Part shown: positions 31,856-39,982 of the stretch, piece by piece
Layout: the number at the start of each line of letters is the position of its first letter
Numbering within the stretch: position 1 is the first letter of the stretch
NCBI GenBank assembly: GCA_018240745.1
Contig: JAFEFF010000172.1
Location: 1 to 64,000, forward strand
DNA: 64,000 nucleotides
Reading direction: 5' to 3'
Source of the DNA: Pseudomonadota bacterium
GTDB lineage: Bacteria > Pseudomonadota > Alphaproteobacteria > Reyranellales > Reyranellaceae
Position numbers and translations under genes: made by a program
Notes under the pieces: generated by a model
Told to the model about the DNA's origin: nothing
Database searches by the model: none
What the model saw: only the letters and a program-made list of their open reading frames with translations

Positions 31856-33280
31856 CTAGGCCGACAGGCGGCCGAGGCTCTCGAGGACTTTCGGCTGCGG
31901 CCAGGTCCAGCCGAGTGCGCTTTCATAGGCTCGCATCGCCTGCAGCACGCGGTGATCGGCGCGCGCCGGCCCGACGATCTGCAGCCCGACCGGCAGGCCG
32001 CTTGCCGTGAGGCCGGCCGGCATCGAGGCCGCGGGCTGGCCGGTCAGGTTGAACGGCAGCGTGTACGGCGCGCCCTTGGTCCAGCGCGAGAAGGCTTCGG
32101 AGTTGTAGAGCGTTTCGACCGGCGGCGCGGCGGTCGGCGTCACCGGCGCGAGCAGCAGGTCGTAGGTCTGGTGCCACAGCGCCATGTCGCGCGCGAGCCT
32201 GGACTTGGCTTCGTAGGCGCGGGCGTAGTCGGCGAGAGTGACCGCCAGGCCCTGTTCGGCGAGGGCGCGGAAACCCGGGTCGAGCTTGCTATGCAACTGG
32301 GTCGGGATCTGCCGCAGACGGACGCCGAAGCTGCCGCTCCAGAGCGGCGCGAAGTCCTTTTGCAATGGTTCGATCAGAGGTCCGACGTCGTCGACATGCG
32401 CGCCCAGCGCCTCGAAGCGCCGCGCCGCCGTCTCGACCAGCACACGCACCTCGGGATCAGCCTCGACATGGCCGAAGTCGAGACTGAGGCCGATCCGCCA
32501 GCCGCGCACGCCGCCGTCGAGACCGATCGTGTAGTCGCATCCCTCGGCCGGCAGCGAGCGCCAGTCGCGCGGATCGGGACCGGCGGTGAGGTTGAGCACC
32601 ATCGCCGTGTCGAGGACGCTGCGCGCCAACACGCCCTGGCTGATCACGTCGGCGAACGGCGAATCGGCGGGATATTGGGGGATGCGGCCGAACGAGGGTT
32701 TCAGCCCGACCAGGCCGGTATGGGCGGCGGGGATACGGATCGAGCCGCCGCCGTCATTGCCGTGATTGAACGGGCAGACGCCTGATGCGGTCATCGACGA
32801 GGCGCCGCCCGACGACCCGCCGGGTGAATGCCCGGGGTCCCATGGGCTGCGCGTGGTGCCCTGCAGCGGCGAATCGGTCAGAGCCTTCCAGCCGAACTCG
32901 GGCGTGGTGCTCTTCCCGATGATCGGCATGCCGGCGGCGCGGATGCGGCCGCTGATCGCCGCATCCTCGGCGGCCGGCGTATCGTCGGTGGCACGACTGC
33001 CGTACCGCGTCGGCCAGCCCTTGAGCGGCGTGGTGTCCTTGATCGAGGTCGGCACGCCGTCGAAGGGAGACAGAGGCTCGCGCCGGCGCCAGCGCTCTTC
33101 CGACGCGCGGGCGGCGTCCAGGGCGCCCTCGCGATCGATCAGCACGAGGAAATTGAGATGCGGCTGAAGGTGCTCCGCCCGCTCGAGCACCTGCGCGACC
33201 AGTTCGACGGGAGAAAGGTCGCGGCGGGCGTAGGCGCGGGCGATTTCGGCGGCAGTGGACCAGAAGTTATGCTCAGACAT
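31856..33280 (-). CDS. Amidase-signature family hydrolase
   Basis: 474 residues. The triad is intact: Lys81 (TSIKDTTPLKG), Ser156 (HSPGGSSGGA) and Ser180 (DGGGSIRIP), with 24-residue spacing. The start was set at the ATG at 33280 (MSEHNFWSTAAEIARAYA), where family similarity begins; 19 further upstream codons are open but unlikely. No GatC-like partner is adjacent, unlike the amidase at 15541. It hydrolyses an unknown amide or nitrile-derived amide. Confidence 0.92.
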   Translation of the reverse strand: MSEHNFWSTAAEIARAYARRDLSPVELVAQVLERAEHLQPHLNFLVLIDREGALDAARASEERWRRREPLSPFDGVPTSIKDTTPLKGWPTRYGSRATDDTPAAEDAAISGRIRAAGMPIIGKSTTPEFGWKALTDSPLQGTTRSPWDPGHSPGGSSGGASSMTASGVCPFNHGNDGGGSIRIPAAHTGLVGLKPSFGRIPQYPADSPFADVISQGVLARSVLDTAMVLNLTAGPDPRDWRSLPAEGCDYTIGLDGGVRGWRIGLSLDFGHVEADPEVRVLVETAARRFEALGAHVDDVGPLIEPLQKDFAPLWSGSFGVRLRQIPTQLHSKLDPGFRALAEQGLAVTLADYARAYEAKSRLARDMALWHQTYDLLLAPVTPTAAPPVETLYNSEAFSRWTKGAPYTLPFNLTGQPAASMPAGLTASGLPVGLQIVGPARADHRVLQAMRAYESALGWTWPQPKVLESLGRLSA

Positions 33281-33313
33281 GCGCGTTCGTGCGTTTCGAC
33301 ACATCGGCAGTTG

Positions 33314-33326
33314 ATACACAGTGTAT
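33314..33326. promoter_or_regulatory. Perfect palindrome ATACAC-A-GTGTAT between divergent genes
   Basis: A 6-1-6 perfect inverted repeat lies in the 67-bp space between the divergent amidase and small membrane-protein genes. It is AT-rich against a GC-rich background and has the length of a GntR- or TetR-type operator half-site pair. No regulator gene is adjacent. It is a candidate operator only. Confidence 0.35.
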
Positions 33327-33347
33327 TCTCGCGTCAACGAAGGAGCG

Positions 33348-33653
33348 GTGGGCTTGTTCGAAGCTGTTGGGGCTGTCGGCGCTGGTGTGCTGGCATTTGG
33401 GGTGGCGTTCGTCGTGGGCTATCGCGCCACGTTCGGTCAGCCATGGATTTCGCTGGCTGGCCTGGCGATCGGCGAAGTGTGTGCCGGGGTGTATTTCCTC
33501 GGCGCCAACTGGATCGGCCGCAGTGCCCCAGGCCTGCTCGATGCGCGCCTGGTGGGCGTCTATCTCATGATTCTGGTGTTCGCGGCCGGGCTGTGCGGTC
33601 TGGCCGGCTCCTGGTTCGGCCAACGAAAATCGATCGGCCTCGGCCTGTTCTGA
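33348..33653 (+). CDS. Small three-helix membrane protein
   Basis: About 101 residues with three hydrophobic segments (AVGAVGAGVLAFGVAFVVGY, ISLAGLAIGEVCAGVYFLGA and VGVYLMILVFAAGLCGLAG) and a basic end, GQRKSIGLGLF. The start is uncertain: GTG at 33348 lies only 2 nt after GGAG, whereas TTG at 33354 lies 8 nt after it. No family recognised. It is followed by the MBL-fold gene on the same strand. Confidence 0.6.
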   Translation: MGLFEAVGAVGAGVLAFGVAFVVGYRATFGQPWISLAGLAIGEVCAGVYFLGANWIGRSAPGLLDARLVGVYLMILVFAAGLCGLAGSWFGQRKSIGLGLF

Positions 33654-33699
33654 GACCGTTCGTCCCCTTAAGCTCCGGCGCGAACCGGAGGGGAAACGC

Positions 33700-34602
33700 A
33701 TGGTCGAGGTGAAGCTGGGCGCCGCCACGGCGACGCGCGTCGAGGAAAGCTACGAGCCGAACTTCGACGCCAAGGTGTTCTTCCCCGACTGGACTGCCGA
33801 GATCGTGCGCGAGCATGGCAGCTGGCTGTCGCCCAACCACTATGACGAGGCGTCGGGCTGGCTGAAGCTCAGCATCCACAGCTGGCTGCTCAAGCTCGGC
33901 GGCAAGACCATCCTGATCGACACCTGCGTCGGCAATCACAAGTCGCGCAAGCACCGGCCGAAATGGGACATGATGAACACGCCCTATCTCGACCGGCTGA
34001 AGGCCGCAGGCGTGACGCCCGACCAGGTCGACATGGTGATGTGCACCCATCTGCACGTCGATCACGTCGGCTGGAACACCCGGCTGGAGAATGGCCGCTG
34101 GGTGCCGACCTTCAAGAATGCGCGGTACGTCTGGAGCCAGGAGGACTTCGACTTCTACCAGGCGCTCGATTCGGATCCGCAGAAAGGTCCGGCCAACGGC
34201 GGTTCGTTCCGCGATTCGGTGCTGCCGGTGGTCGAGATGGGCAAGGTGCAGATGGTGAAGGGCGGGGCGGAGATCGAGGACGGGCTCAAGGTCACGCCGG
34301 CGCCCGGCCACACGCCCGGCACGGTACGCATCGAGCTCGAGTCGAAAGGCCAGAAGGCGCTGTTCTGCGGCGACATCCTGCATCACGCCGTGCAGGTCTA
34401 TCATCCCGAGTGGAACAGCTTCGCCTGCCTCGACCAGGACAATGCGCGCAAGAGCCGGCGGGCGGCGATCGAGCATTGCGCCGGGTCGGGCGCGATGCTG
34501 CTGCCGTGCCACTTCGGCGCGCCGTTCCACTGCCACATCGATCACCGCAAAGATCCGAAGGGTGGCGCGGGCTTCGCGCCGCGGTTTGCCGACAACTTCT
34601 GA
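33700..34602 (+). CDS. MBL-fold metallo-hydrolase
   Basis: 300 residues. The metal motif HLHVDHVG (HxHxDH) near residue 112, the downstream His in APGHTPGTV, Asp in FCGDILHHAV and a distal His in LLPCHFGAPFH complete a dinuclear zinc site. It belongs to the lactonase/AttM-like branch by layout. No signal peptide. The ATG at 33700 follows CCGGAGGGG. It is followed 14 bp later by a NIPSNAP gene, probably in one transcript. Confidence 0.92.
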   Translation: MVEVKLGAATATRVEESYEPNFDAKVFFPDWTAEIVREHGSWLSPNHYDEASGWLKLSIHSWLLKLGGKTILIDTCVGNHKSRKHRPKWDMMNTPYLDRLKAAGVTPDQVDMVMCTHLHVDHVGWNTRLENGRWVPTFKNARYVWSQEDFDFYQALDSDPQKGPANGGSFRDSVLPVVEMGKVQMVKGGAEIEDGLKVTPAPGHTPGTVRIELESKGQKALFCGDILHHAVQVYHPEWNSFACLDQDNARKSRRAAIEHCAGSGAMLLPCHFGAPFHCHIDHRKDPKGGAGFAPRFADNF

Positions 34603-34616
34603 AGAAGGGGAAAGAC

Positions 34617-34943
34617 ATGATCTACGAAATGCGCGTCTATCGCTGCGTCCCGGGCAAGCTGCCGGCGCTGCTCAATCGGTTCGCGAACATCACGCTCAAG
34701 ATCTGGGAACGGCACGGCATCAAGCAGGCCGGCTTTTTCACCACCGTGATCGGCGATTCCAACCAGGAGCTGACCTATTTCCTGCAGTGGGAGTCGCTGG
34801 CCGACCGCGAGAAGAAGTGGAACGCCTTCCAGGCCGATCCCGAGTGGCACGCCAAGCGTGCGGAGACCGAGAAGGACGGCGCCATCGTCGCCAACGTCGC
34901 CGTGCAGATCCTGCAGCCGACGGCTTTCTCTTCGGTCAAGTGA
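34617..34943 (+). CDS. NIPSNAP-family protein
   Basis: 108 residues of ferredoxin-like alpha/beta fold: MIYEMRVYRCVPGKLPALL opening, WERHGIKQAGFFTTVIG middle and YFLQWESLADREKKWNAFQ, all NIPSNAP hallmarks. The ATG at 34617 follows GAAGAAGGGG. Biochemical role is unknown; the family often sits beside catabolic enzymes. It ends in front of a strong palindromic repeat. Confidence 0.88.
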   Translation: MIYEMRVYRCVPGKLPALLNRFANITLKIWERHGIKQAGFFTTVIGDSNQELTYFLQWESLADREKKWNAFQADPEWHAKRAETEKDGAIVANVAVQILQPTAFSSVK

Positions 34944-34951
34944 CAGCGAAG

Positions 34952-35022
34952 CTGTCATCCCGAGCCCTGGTGAGGGATCTTTGCTGATCCAGAAGGATCC
35001 CTCGCTGCGCTCGGGATGACAG
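34952..35022. repeat. Nested perfect palindrome (CTGTCATCCCGAG type)
   Basis: CTGTCATCCCGAG (34952-34964) and CTCGGGATGACAG (35010-35022) are perfect 13-bp arms. Inside them GAGGGATC (34972-34979) and GATCCCTC (34996-35003) form a second hairpin. The element exactly fills the space between the convergent NIPSNAP and Bug genes, ending next to the latter's stop. TCATCCCGAG...GAGGGATC modules recur as interspersed repeats in many alphaproteobacteria. Confidence 0.8.
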
Positions 35023-36021
35023 TTATTCCGCTTTCAAGCCTGCGTCCTTTGCGACGCGGGCCCACTTTTCCATGTCGTTCGCGACGTAGGCCGCGAACTC
35101 CTTGGGCGTGCCGAACTGCGGGTCGGCGCCGAGCTCAGTGAACTTCTTCGCGACCTCGGGCGAGCGGATGGTGGCATCCACGGCGGCATGCAGCTTGCCG
35201 ATCAGCGCCGGTGAGGCGCCGGCCGGCAGGAAGACGCCGTAGGAGATTGCCGCCTCGTAGCCCGGCAGACCCGATTCGGCGATGGTCGGGATCTCGGATG
35301 CGGCGCCCGAGCGCTTCTCGCCAGTCTGGCCGAGGGCCTTCAGCTTGCCTGCCTTGACGTGGGGCAGGGCCGTCGACAGGCCGCCGAAATAGATGTCGAC
35401 CAGGCTCGCCATCAGGTCGGCCATCGCCGGCCCGCCGCCCTTGTAGGGCACGTGGACGATGTCGGCCTTGCCGAGCGACTTGAAAAGCTCGAGCGCGAGG
35501 TGAGTCGCACCGCCGGCCCCGGCCGAGGCGCCATTCAGCTTGCCCGGCCGCTCGTGCGCCATCGCCAGCAGCTCGCTGAGGTTCCTGGCCGGCAGGTCGG
35601 GCCGCACCACCAGCAGCATCGGGTTGATGCCGACCGGCGCCACCGCCGCGAAGTCGCTGCGGATGTCGTAAGGGAGGCTCTTGTTGAGCGCGGCTGCGAC
35701 GGTCGTCGAGCCGTTCGACGCCAGCATGAACACGCTGCCGTCGGCCGGGGACTTGGCGACCGAGGCGCAGGCGATCTCGCCGTTGGCGCCGGCGCGGTTC
35801 TCGACCACCACGTTGCGATGGAGCCGCTCGCCGATGCCGGGCGCGATCAGCCGCGTCAGCAGATCGTTCGGCCCACCCGGCGGGAAGCCGACGACGAAGC
35901 GCAGCGGCTTGTCGGGAAAATCGGCTGACTGGGCCAGGACAGCAAGAGGGGCAGCAACAGGGGCGGCGAATGGAGCGGCGGCCGTTCCGCACAGTAGGGC
36001 GCGGCGGGTGAGACGGGTCAT
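35023..36021 (-). CDS. Bug/TctC-family periplasmic solute receptor
   Basis: 332 residues. A leader with a twin-arginine-like start (TRLTRRALLCGTAAAPF) is cleaved near VLAQ. Bug signatures: FPDKPLRFVVGFPPGGPND, VVENRAGANGEIACASVAK, HVPYKGGGPAMADLM and closing MEKWARVAKDAG. It binds carboxylates or similar small acids for a TTT transporter; the TctA/TctB membrane proteins are absent here, as is usual for orphan Bug receptors. It starts only 20 bp from the divergent alpha/beta hydrolase. Confidence 0.93.
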   Translation of the reverse strand: MTRLTRRALLCGTAAAPFAAPVAAPLAVLAQSADFPDKPLRFVVGFPPGGPNDLLTRLIAPGIGERLHRNVVVENRAGANGEIACASVAKSPADGSVFMLASNGSTTVAAALNKSLPYDIRSDFAAVAPVGINPMLLVVRPDLPARNLSELLAMAHERPGKLNGASAGAGGATHLALELFKSLGKADIVHVPYKGGGPAMADLMASLVDIYFGGLSTALPHVKAGKLKALGQTGEKRSGAASEIPTIAESGLPGYEAAISYGVFLPAGASPALIGKLHAAVDATIRSPEVAKKFTELGADPQFGTPKEFAAYVANDMEKWARVAKDAGLKAE

Positions 36022-36041
36022 GCGGGCGAGTATGGTGGCTT

Positions 36042-36851
36042 ATGGCTCTGGTGCAAACGATTGACGGCGCGCTGTATTACGAAGCGGTCGAGCAGACCGC
36101 GCCGTGGAACGCGCGCGGCTTGCCGATCCTGCTCCATCACGGCATCGGCAGCAGCGCAGCGCTGTGGCGCGGCTGGTATCCGGCGCTGGTCGATCGTTAT
36201 CCGATGGTCGTGTTCGACATGCGCGGCTGCGGTCGCTCGCACATTCCCGGGCCGGACTTCGCCTGGTCGCTCGATCGCATGGTCGAGGACCTGTTCGCCG
36301 TCGCCGACGCGGCCGGCCTCGCACGCTTCCACCTGGTGGGCGAATCGATCGGTGGCACGATCGCGCTGGCGGCGACGATCGCCCGGCCGGACCGCATTGC
36401 GACAGTCACCGTCAGCAACGGCGCGCATCTCGGCGCCACGATCGGCCGCGTGCATGCCTGGAAGAAGCAGCTCGACGAGGGCGGGTCCGCGGGCTGGTCG
36501 AAGGCCTTCATGCCCGACCGCTTCCATGCCGATGCGCTGACGCCGCAGCAGTGGCAGTGGTTCGAGGCCGAGCAGGCCCGCTGGCCGCGAGAGTCGATCC
36601 TGAATGCGCTCAGCGTGCTGATCGGCGCCGACCTCACGCCACGGTTGGGCGAGATCGGGTGTCCGACGCTTCTATTGCATCCCGACGGCAGTCCCTTCAT
36701 TCCCGTGCCCGTCATGGCCGAGCTGCACCGGCTGCTCGGCAACGCCGAGCTCAACGTGATCGGCCATTCGCGTCATGGCCTGCCCTTCTCGCATGCCAAC
36801 CGGTGCGCGCGGTTGCTGCGGACTTTCCTCGACACCCGCGGATCGGGCTGA
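36042..36851 (+). CDS. Alpha/beta-fold hydrolase
   Basis: 269 residues. Oxyanion HHGIGSSAALW near 32, nucleophile elbow GESIGG (Ser102), acid in the LLLHPDGSPF region and catalytic His in IGHSRHGLPFSH. The layout is of the 3-oxoadipate-enol-lactonase/BphD-like branch. The start ATG lies 20 bp from the divergent Bug gene, so promoters must overlap coding sequence or the start is slightly further in. Substrate unknown. Confidence 0.88.
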   Translation: MALVQTIDGALYYEAVEQTAPWNARGLPILLHHGIGSSAALWRGWYPALVDRYPMVVFDMRGCGRSHIPGPDFAWSLDRMVEDLFAVADAAGLARFHLVGESIGGTIALAATIARPDRIATVTVSNGAHLGATIGRVHAWKKQLDEGGSAGWSKAFMPDRFHADALTPQQWQWFEAEQARWPRESILNALSVLIGADLTPRLGEIGCPTLLLHPDGSPFIPVPVMAELHRLLGNAELNVIGHSRHGLPFSHANRCARLLRTFLDTRGSG

Positions 36852-37011
36852 TGACCCGAGAGTTGTCGGGCAGTGGATAGGGGGCGGCACGCACACGTTC
36901 CTGTGAATGGCGCCGCGGGCAATGCCACTGTCATGTGAACAGGCAACGGTGTCAGGCCTTCAATGCGCTGTTTGCGCAACTCCCGCACCGGCCAGTCGCG
37001 TAGCTTGCGCC

Positions 37012-37662
37012 ATGCATATGAGTAAAGTGCCGCAAGTCGTGCCTTTGTTTGCGACGCCGCTGGTCCTGTACGACGTACCGGATTCGGCCGCCCTCAACGT
37101 CGAGCTGCGGCGCGCGATCGAGCAGCGTGAGAGGACGCATCCCACCACCGAGAGGTCGAACATGGGCGGCTGGCAGTCGAGCTGGGACATGGACCGTTGG
37201 GGCGGCACGGCGGCGATCAAGCTTCTGGCGTTTGCGCGCAACATCGCCAACCAGATGACCACCGACCAGCAGGGCATTGCGGGGCAGGGTCCCTATCCGG
37301 GGCACTTCGCCGTGACCTGGATCGGCAACATGTGGGCGAACATCAACCGAACCGGCCACGCCAACGAGTACCATTCCCATCCCGGCTCGTACTGGTCGGG
37401 CACATACTACGTCGACGACGGCGGCATCGACGCCGACCCGGACCTGGGCGGCGAGCTCGAGTTTCTCGATCCGCGCGGTCCGGTGCCGCTGATGAACGCT
37501 CCGCACTTGCGCATCGCCGGCAACCTGTCGGCCGGCTCGACCGAGCGAATCCGCCCGAAGGCGGGCCGGCTGGTGATGTTTCCGTCGTGGGTGTTCCATC
37601 AGGTGCGCCCCTATCACGGCAACGCCGAGCGCATCTCGATCGCCTTCAACCTGACGGTCTGA
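37012..37662 (+). CDS. 2OG-Fe(II) oxygenase-like protein (TIGR02466 type)
   Basis: 216 residues (ATG at 37012 or 37018). The conserved core NEYHSHPGSYWSGTYYVDDG near 122, then LEFLDPRGP and MFPSWVFHQVRPY with NAERISIAFN, is the double-stranded beta-helix of putative 2OG-Fe(II) oxygenases of the TIGR02466 group. Candidate iron ligands are His in YHSH and His in VFHQV. The target is unknown. The 160 bp before it hold no other gene that I can see. Confidence 0.8.
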   Translation: MHMSKVPQVVPLFATPLVLYDVPDSAALNVELRRAIEQRERTHPTTERSNMGGWQSSWDMDRWGGTAAIKLLAFARNIANQMTTDQQGIAGQGPYPGHFAVTWIGNMWANINRTGHANEYHSHPGSYWSGTYYVDDGGIDADPDLGGELEFLDPRGPVPLMNAPHLRIAGNLSAGSTERIRPKAGRLVMFPSWVFHQVRPYHGNAERISIAFNLTV

Positions 37663-37754
37663 TCGTTCGGGCCCGGAGGTCCGCAGTCCAATGAGGCTGG
37701 TCCTTCGATCGGGCTGCATGGGCGCATAGCTGATGCAGTGATCGCTATGGCGGC

Positions 37755-37782
37755 TTGACCGGTTCGGCAGGAGGCATAGCCT
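37755..37782 (+). promoter_or_regulatory. Candidate sigma-70-like promoter before the PQQ dehydrogenase
   Basis: TTGACC (37755-37760), a 16-bp spacer and TAGCCT (37777-37782) lie 73 bp before the dehydrogenase ATG, in the 193-bp gap after the oxygenase. The -35 matches 5 of 6 consensus bases; the -10 is weak. The gap holds no gene that I can see. Confidence 0.3.
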
Positions 37783-37855
37783 TCGCATCCGGCAGTAGAC
37801 GCCTCGTGAGAAATACAAGTCATGCGTCTCCTGCGCCATCAAGGAGGAGACACCC

Positions 37856-39115
37856 ATGAGAAGGCAGGAAGCAATCAAAGCGTGCCTTGTCGGTGCGACC
37901 GCCGCAGTCATCGCGTGCGGCTCGCTGGCGGTGCAGGCTCAAGGTCTCAAGAAATACGAGTCGAACAACAAGAGCTTCTGGCTCAATCCGCCAGCCGACT
38001 GGTTCCTCGGCGACGAAACGGAGGCCCAGAAAGGCCTCACGCCCAATCCCGGTCAGCCCCTGCCGTCGTCGCAGGCCGATCTCGAGAAGATGCTGGCCAA
38101 CGTCAAGCTCCCGCCCGGCTTCAAGATCAAGGTGTATGCGCAGGGCGTCCCGCAGGCGCGCCAGATGGCGATGGGCGACAAGGGCACGCTGTTCGTCGGC
38201 ACGTTCGACAAGGGTCTCGTGAGCGCCGTCGTCGACGAAGGCGGCAAGAAGGTCGCCAAGCCTTTCATCACCGGCCTGCGCATGCCGACCGGCGTCGCCT
38301 TCATGAATCACGCGCTCTACGTGATCGACATCGACAAGCTTTACAAGTACGACAACCCGGAAGCGGATCTCAGCAAGGCGCCGGAAGGCAAGGTCGTCTA
38401 CGACGACATGCCGCCCTACGTGCCGCACGGCTGGAAGTACCTCGTCGACGACGGCAAGGGCTGGTTCTACATCCCGTTCGGGCCGCCCTGTAACATCTGC
38501 CTGCCGCCGACCAGCGTGTCGCAATACCGTCACGTCAATCCGGCCGACGGCACGGCCGAGACCGTGGCGCTCGGCATCCGCAACAGCGTCGGCGGCGCGG
38601 TCGATCCGCGGACCGGCGATCTGTGGTTCACCGAGAACGCGCGCGACTGGATGAGCGACGACCTGCCGAGCGACAAGCTCAATCATGTCACGAAGCTGGG
38701 CGAGAACTTCGGCTATCCGCACTGCCACCAGGGCGATACGCCGGATCCCAAGTTCGCCATGGGCCACAAGTGCTCCGAGTTCACGCCGCCGGTGGTCAAG
38801 CTTGGGCCGCACGTGGCGCCGCTCGGCATGAAGTTCTACACCGGCAGCCAGTTCCCCGCCGAGTACAAGAACGGCATCTTCATCGCCGAGCACGGCTCGT
38901 GGAACCGCCACAAGAAGAACGGCTATCGCATCGTCTTCGTCTCGGTCGGTCCCGACGGGAAGAACCCGAAGGAGACGGTGTTCGCGCAGGGCGGCTTCCT
39001 CGACGGCGAGAAGATCGTCGGTCGTCCTGCCGACATCCTGCAGGCACCCGACGGCTCGCTGCTGGTCGCCGACGACCAGACCGGCGCGGTCTACCAGATC
39101 AGCTACTCGAAGTAG
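37856..39115 (+). CDS. PQQ-type soluble aldose/sorbosone dehydrogenase, periplasmic
   Basis: 419 residues; signal peptide about 1-29 (SLAVQAQG). The body is a six-bladed propeller of the sGDH/L-sorbosone dehydrogenase family: FKIKVYAQGVPQARQMAMG, MPTGVAFMNHALYVIDIDKL, SVGGAVDPRTGDLWFTEN, GYPHCHQGD, IFIAEHGSWNRHKKNGYR and PDGSLLVADDQTGAVYQIS. It oxidises a sugar or aldehyde outside the membrane with PQQ. A strong AAGGAGGAG site precedes the ATG. A cytochrome c and the full pqq set follow on the same strand, which supports real PQQ use. Confidence 0.88.
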   Translation: MRRQEAIKACLVGATAAVIACGSLAVQAQGLKKYESNNKSFWLNPPADWFLGDETEAQKGLTPNPGQPLPSSQADLEKMLANVKLPPGFKIKVYAQGVPQARQMAMGDKGTLFVGTFDKGLVSAVVDEGGKKVAKPFITGLRMPTGVAFMNHALYVIDIDKLYKYDNPEADLSKAPEGKVVYDDMPPYVPHGWKYLVDDGKGWFYIPFGPPCNICLPPTSVSQYRHVNPADGTAETVALGIRNSVGGAVDPRTGDLWFTENARDWMSDDLPSDKLNHVTKLGENFGYPHCHQGDTPDPKFAMGHKCSEFTPPVVKLGPHVAPLGMKFYTGSQFPAEYKNGIFIAEHGSWNRHKKNGYRIVFVSVGPDGKNPKETVFAQGGFLDGEKIVGRPADILQAPDGSLLVADDQTGAVYQISYSK

Positions 39116-39121
39116 CCGGTC

Positions 39122-39156
39122 ACGGCCCGCCCGCGGCGTGCCCGCGGGCGGGCCGT
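39122..39156 (+). terminator. Perfect 15-bp stem-loop between dehydrogenase and cytochrome c genes
   Basis: ACGGCCCGCCCGCGG (39122-39136) pairs with CCGCGGGCGGGCCGT (39142-39156) around CGTGC. It starts 7 bp after the dehydrogenase stop and ends 21 bp before the cytochrome ATG, so it may cover the latter's ribosome site region. There is no T-tract. It could partly terminate, or set a dehydrogenase:cytochrome ratio by stabilising the upstream message. Confidence 0.7.
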
Positions 39157-39177
39157 CAATCCATTCCGTAGAGCGCC

Positions 39178-39768
39178 ATGACCGCCAAGACGCGTTTCCT
39201 GTGTGCGGCGATGATCGCGGTTGCGTTGCCATCGGCTGGCCGGGCCGCCGATCCGCCGGCCAGCATCAAGAGCATCCTGACGACCTGCAACGCCTGCCAT
39301 GGCCCCAAGGGCGTCTCGTCGCTCGCCCAGACGCCGTCGCTGGCGGCACAGCCCAACATCTTCACGCAGTACCAGCTCGTATTCATGCGCGAAGGCGGCC
39401 GCAAGCCGGGCGCCATGGCCGCGGTGGTCAAGACCCTGACCGACGACCAGATCCGCGATCTCGGCGCCTGGTACGAATCGTTGCCGCCGCCGCCGGCGCT
39501 CAAGACGGGCGAGGGCGGCGATGAGGCCAGGGCGATGGCAATCATCAAGCCGCGCCATTGCGATTCCTGCCACAAGGAGGATTTCTCCGGGCAGGGCGAA
39601 ACCGGCCGGCTGGCCGGACAACGGCCGGACTATCTGATCAAGGCACTGGAGGACTTTCGTTCGGGCGAGCGGCGCGGCCGCGGCATGGGGGCCATGATGG
39701 AGGTCTCAGTCACCCTGAAGGACGACGACATCCAGACCATCGCAACCTATCTGGCACACAAACCTTGA
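39178..39768 (+). CDS. Di-haem c-type cytochrome (c4-like)
   Basis: 196 residues, signal peptide ending near GRAAD (1-24). Two haem sites: Cys37-x-x-Cys40-His41 (CNACHG) and Cys128-x-x-Cys131-His132 (CDSCHK). Methionine ligands are plausible in GAMAAVVKTL and GMGAMMEVS. The two-domain layout is of cytochrome c4/c553 type. Its place directly after the PQQ dehydrogenase makes it the likely periplasmic electron acceptor feeding a terminal oxidase. Confidence 0.9.
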   Translation: MTAKTRFLCAAMIAVALPSAGRAADPPASIKSILTTCNACHGPKGVSSLAQTPSLAAQPNIFTQYQLVFMREGGRKPGAMAAVVKTLTDDQIRDLGAWYESLPPPPALKTGEGGDEARAMAIIKPRHCDSCHKEDFSGQGETGRLAGQRPDYLIKALEDFRSGERRGRGMGAMMEVSVTLKDDDIQTIATYLAHKP

Positions 39769-39779
39769 AGCCGATGGCC

Positions 39780-39809
39780 TTGACACTCTTGGTTGTTCGT
39801 CCGCATCCT
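39780..39809 (+). promoter_or_regulatory. Candidate promoter ahead of pqqA
   Basis: A perfect -35 TTGACA (39780-39785) is followed after 18 bp by CATCCT (39804-39809), a weak -10. It lies just after the cytochrome stop and 29 bp before pqqA. It would allow pqq genes to be expressed apart from the dehydrogenase. Confidence 0.3.
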
Positions 39810-39837
39810 TACCCATCCTTTTCGAAGGAGAAGGCCA

Positions 39838-39921
39838 ATGGCTTGGAAGAAACCGCGTATCGTCGAGATCGCCGTCGGAATGGAAATCAACTCCTACGCC
39901 TGCGCCGACCTCAAGAAATAA
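39838..39921 (+). CDS. pqqA: PQQ precursor peptide PqqA (27 aa)
   Basis: MAWKKPRIVEIAVGMEINSY followed by ACADLKK. The two residues that become PQQ are present with correct spacing: Glu16 and Tyr20 (GMEINSY), preceded by the usual W-KP opening. A strong AAGGAG lies 8 bp before the ATG. The peptide ends in KK with a Cys at 22. It is the first gene of pqqABCDE; PqqE crosslinks Glu and Tyr while PqqD presents the peptide. Confidence 0.95.
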   Translation: MAWKKPRIVEIAVGMEINSYACADLKK

Positions 39922-39982
39922 GCCTCTCACTGGGCTTTGCACCGGCCCTCTCGGCGACACTCCTGATCCGTAGGAGGCCGCG

